From Flavobacteriales bacterium (lineage in GTDB: Bacteria > Bacteroidota > Bacteroidia > Flavobacteriales_D > Parvicellaceae), in NCBI GenBank assembly GCA_020635565.1, contig JACJZN010000006.1, positions 1 to 64,000 of the forward strand: 64,000 nucleotides of DNA. Reading direction: 5' to 3'. The position numbers and the translations under genes are program-made. The notes below the pieces were generated by a model, which had not been told where the DNA came from, did not search any database, and worked only from the letters and a program-made list of their open reading frames with translations. Of this stretch, positions 61,928-64,000 are shown one piece after another (position 1 is the stretch's first letter; every line of letters begins with the position of its first letter).

Positions 61928-64000
61928 ATGGAATTAATGAGAAGAAAACTACTTTTACTAACTGCCTCACTCCTTTCAATTTTCGAATTATTTGCCCAGG
62001 CTCCAACCATGAACTGTCCTGGCAATACCATAGTGAGCAATGATCCTGGTGATTGTGGAGCTACAGTTACCTGGGCTTCACCTACCTGTGCTACGAACTG
62101 TACTGGAGCGACCATCTATCAGTCAGACGGACTCGGATTTACATCTGGAATGTACATGCCTGTTGGAACCATCGATGTTGAATACACCATTTCGAACGGA
62201 TCTGACAGTACGACTTGTATTTTCAAAATTGAAGTTCAGGACACTGAAAATCCAGTGGTTACGTTTCCTGGTGCAGTAGATGTGTATGTAGATGGCAACT
62301 GTGATTACGCTTTGCCTTATTTTCCTCTAGAAGGATTAGGAACTTTTGTAGATAACTGTGTTTTGGATACGGTGATCCAAACTCCTGCAGTGGGAACCGT
62401 ATTCAGTTCGGCTGGTACTACTGCAACGATCACTCTTGATACATATGATTCCACAGGGAATGTTACGAGTATCAATTTTGACATCACTCTGATAGATACT
62501 TTAGCTCCTGTATTTTCTAGCTGTCCTGGAACGATCACGGAACCTGTAACCTCTGGCTGTCAGGCTCTTCTCCAGAACTATATCGCTCTTGTATTGGTAA
62601 ACGATAATTGTGACCCTAGCCCAACACTCACTCAATCTCCCGTTAGCGGTACTTTATTTACAACTTCTCAAGATGTAACAATCTATGCAGAAGATATGTA
62701 TGGAAATATCGATTCGTGTATTTTCACCGTGGTGAGCAACGATATAGTTGCTCCAACCGTTACATGCCCAAGTGACACAACTGTAGGAGTAGATGCTGCC
62801 TGTGAATATCTGGTTCCAGATTTCTCTTCATTGGCAAGCGCTACAGATAACTGCGATCCAAGTATCAGTTTTTCTCAGCTTCCAGCAGCAGGAAGTAAAT
62901 TATCAGGTTACAACACCTCTTACTTTATCTCCATGACAGGGAGTGATATTGCTGGAAATTCATCTGTTTGTTCATTTGAAGTAACATTGATCGATACCTT
63001 GGCACCAACATTTACAAACTGTAAAGACACTACGCTCTATGTTAACCACAATTGTGAGCTTTCTATGCCAAACTTATTTACTTATGTAGGAGTAAATGAG
63101 AACTGTTCTTCTATTACAACTTCTCAAATACCAGTGGTAGGAAGCATCATCTCAGGAGAAACTATTACTAATGTATTCTTTACTGCAACAGATAATTCAG
63201 GCAACTCTGAAACTTGTATCATGGACATCATTACTGTAGATACAACTAGTCCAAATGTGGTGACGTGTCCTAGTGATATGACAGTAAGTTCTAGCTCTAC
63301 ATCTTGTGATTATGAAGTAGTGGACTACAGTGGAGGTGTGTTTGCAACGGACAACTGTTCATCAGTCTTCACAATTACTCAATCAGAATCAGTAGGAACT
63401 TTACTAACGGCTGGATCTACCTACCCTGTGATCATGACCGTTATGGATGATGCTGGTAATACTGGAACATGTAGTTTTGACATAACAGTAGTAGATAATA
63501 CTGCTCCGGATCTTTCATGTCCTGTCAACCCTTCTGTGGGTGCTAATTCAAACTGTGAATACGTAATTCCTTCTTATGATACCGTATTGAATATTACAGA
63601 CAATTGCGGCACAGTTATCTTTAGCCAAACTCCCGTTGCCGGAACGATTATCTCAGGAATTGGAACACAACAAAGTATCAGTTTATTCGCAGAAGATGCG
63701 GTAGGAAATCAATCCTCGTGCTCTTTTACGATCACTGTAGCAGACACTACTGATCCTACAGTTTCATGTCCAGGTACTCAAACCGTTGCGATTTCCGGAA
63801 ATTGTCAATACAGCATTCCAGATCTAAGTTCGCTTGTTACTTTTTCAGATCTATGTGATGCATCACCTTCATATGCACAATCTCCAGGAGCTGGAGTAAC
63901 TGTTTCAGGAATTACAACAGTCAATATTATTATCACTGACGCAGCTGGGAATACAGCTTCTTGTACAGTTGAGACTCAACCAGATGACCAAACTCCTCCG
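61928..64000 (+). CDS. HYR-repeat surface protein, 5' part (runs off the window)
   Basis: From ATG 61928 (alternative ATG 61937) the frame is open through the last base, giving 691 residues. A signal peptide (RRKLLLLTASLLSIF) ends before AQAPTMNCPG. At least eight HYR-type Ig-like repeats of about 80 residues follow, each with a junction like DTLAPVFSSCPGT or DTTSPNVVTCPSD, DNC before the centre and AGN..CSF near the end. Such proteins in Bacteroidota are large T9SS cargo and often adhesins; the sorting domain would lie beyond the window. Confidence 0.85.
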   Translation, partial: MELMRRKLLLLTASLLSIFELFAQAPTMNCPGNTIVSNDPGDCGATVTWASPTCATNCTGATIYQSDGLGFTSGMYMPVGTIDVEYTISNGSDSTTCIFKIEVQDTENPVVTFPGAVDVYVDGNCDYALPYFPLEGLGTFVDNCVLDTVIQTPAVGTVFSSAGTTATITLDTYDSTGNVTSINFDITLIDTLAPVFSSCPGTITEPVTSGCQALLQNYIALVLVNDNCDPSPTLTQSPVSGTLFTTSQDVTIYAEDMYGNIDSCIFTVVSNDIVAPTVTCPSDTTVGVDAACEYLVPDFSSLASATDNCDPSISFSQLPAAGSKLSGYNTSYFISMTGSDIAGNSSVCSFEVTLIDTLAPTFTNCKDTTLYVNHNCELSMPNLFTYVGVNENCSSITTSQIPVVGSIISGETITNVFFTATDNSGNSETCIMDIITVDTTSPNVVTCPSDMTVSSSSTSCDYEVVDYSGGVFATDNCSSVFTITQSESVGTLLTAGSTYPVIMTVMDDAGNTGTCSFDITVVDNTAPDLSCPVNPSVGANSNCEYVIPSYDTVLNITDNCGTVIFSQTPVAGTIISGIGTQQSISLFAEDAVGNQSSCSFTITVADTTDPTVSCPGTQTVAISGNCQYSIPDLSSLVTFSDLCDASPSYAQSPGAGVTVSGITTVNIIITDAAGNTASCTVETQPDDQTPP

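Overview
The window looks like a chromosomal segment of an AT-rich Bacteroidota bacterium, most likely order Flavobacteriales (Crocinitomicaceae/Cryomorphaceae-like). The evidence is a type IX secretion protein (PorQ), C-terminal T9SS type A sorting domains on two secreted proteins, a CHU_C/gliding-type domain, a GldI-like FKBP lipoprotein, a fused E1 alpha/beta 2-oxoacid dehydrogenase, many Bacteroidota-typical DUF families (DUF2141, DUF4412, DUF5723, DUF5777), and repeated TAnnTTTG promoter boxes upstream of genes. The family-level placement is inference.

Layout. 1-7.9 kb: end of a TolC-like efflux protein, ruvC, a UPF0104 membrane protein with a GT2 glycosyltransferase, a DppC-type permease and uvrA. 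7.9-16 kb: porQ, small lipoproteins, MarC, a Met/Asp-repeat secreted protein, peptide deformylase, a TPMT-like methyltransferase and several conserved hypotheticals. 16-24.6 kb: a heme block, with hemA-hemC-hemD-hemE-hemB-hemL on the minus strand facing hemH and a HemY-type oxidase on the plus strand across a short palindrome-rich divergent region. 24.6-33.9 kb: mutS2 and mnmD, then a fused 2-oxoacid dehydrogenase E1, an RsmF-like rRNA methyltransferase and a GT39-like membrane protein. 33.9-37.3 kb: an IS3-family element (orfA/orfB with a -1 frameshift site) between a truncated membrane sensor and the 3' part of a PAS-SpoIIE phosphatase gene. 37.3-47.3 kb: mostly secreted or lipoprotein genes of unknown role, a DUF5777-YceI pair and malate:quinone oxidoreductase. 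47.3-56.4 kb: a PorE-like TPR/PD40/OmpA/DUF1573 protein and two large T9SS cargo proteins that share a ~93-residue two-cysteine repeat; one carries a metzincin-like protease domain. 56.4-61.9 kb: a DHH phosphoesterase/FKBP/FKBP/DUF2071 operon, a VOC protein and a glucosaminidase-type protein. 61.9-64 kb: the 5' part of a very long HYR-repeat surface protein that runs off the window.

Functional themes: housekeeping heme synthesis, DNA repair and RNA modification alternate with cell-envelope and T9SS surface genes. Heme synthesis lacks only the glutamyl-tRNA supply and coproporphyrinogen oxidation steps within this window. I see no tRNA, rRNA, CRISPR array, prophage or recognisable defence island. 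The most interesting material is in the secreted-repeat proteins, the IS-broken sensor phosphatase, the degenerate nuclease-like protein at 40 kb, a strong terminator hairpin with no evident upstream transcript at 27.6 kb, and a membrane protein that appears to start on a non-AUG codon.
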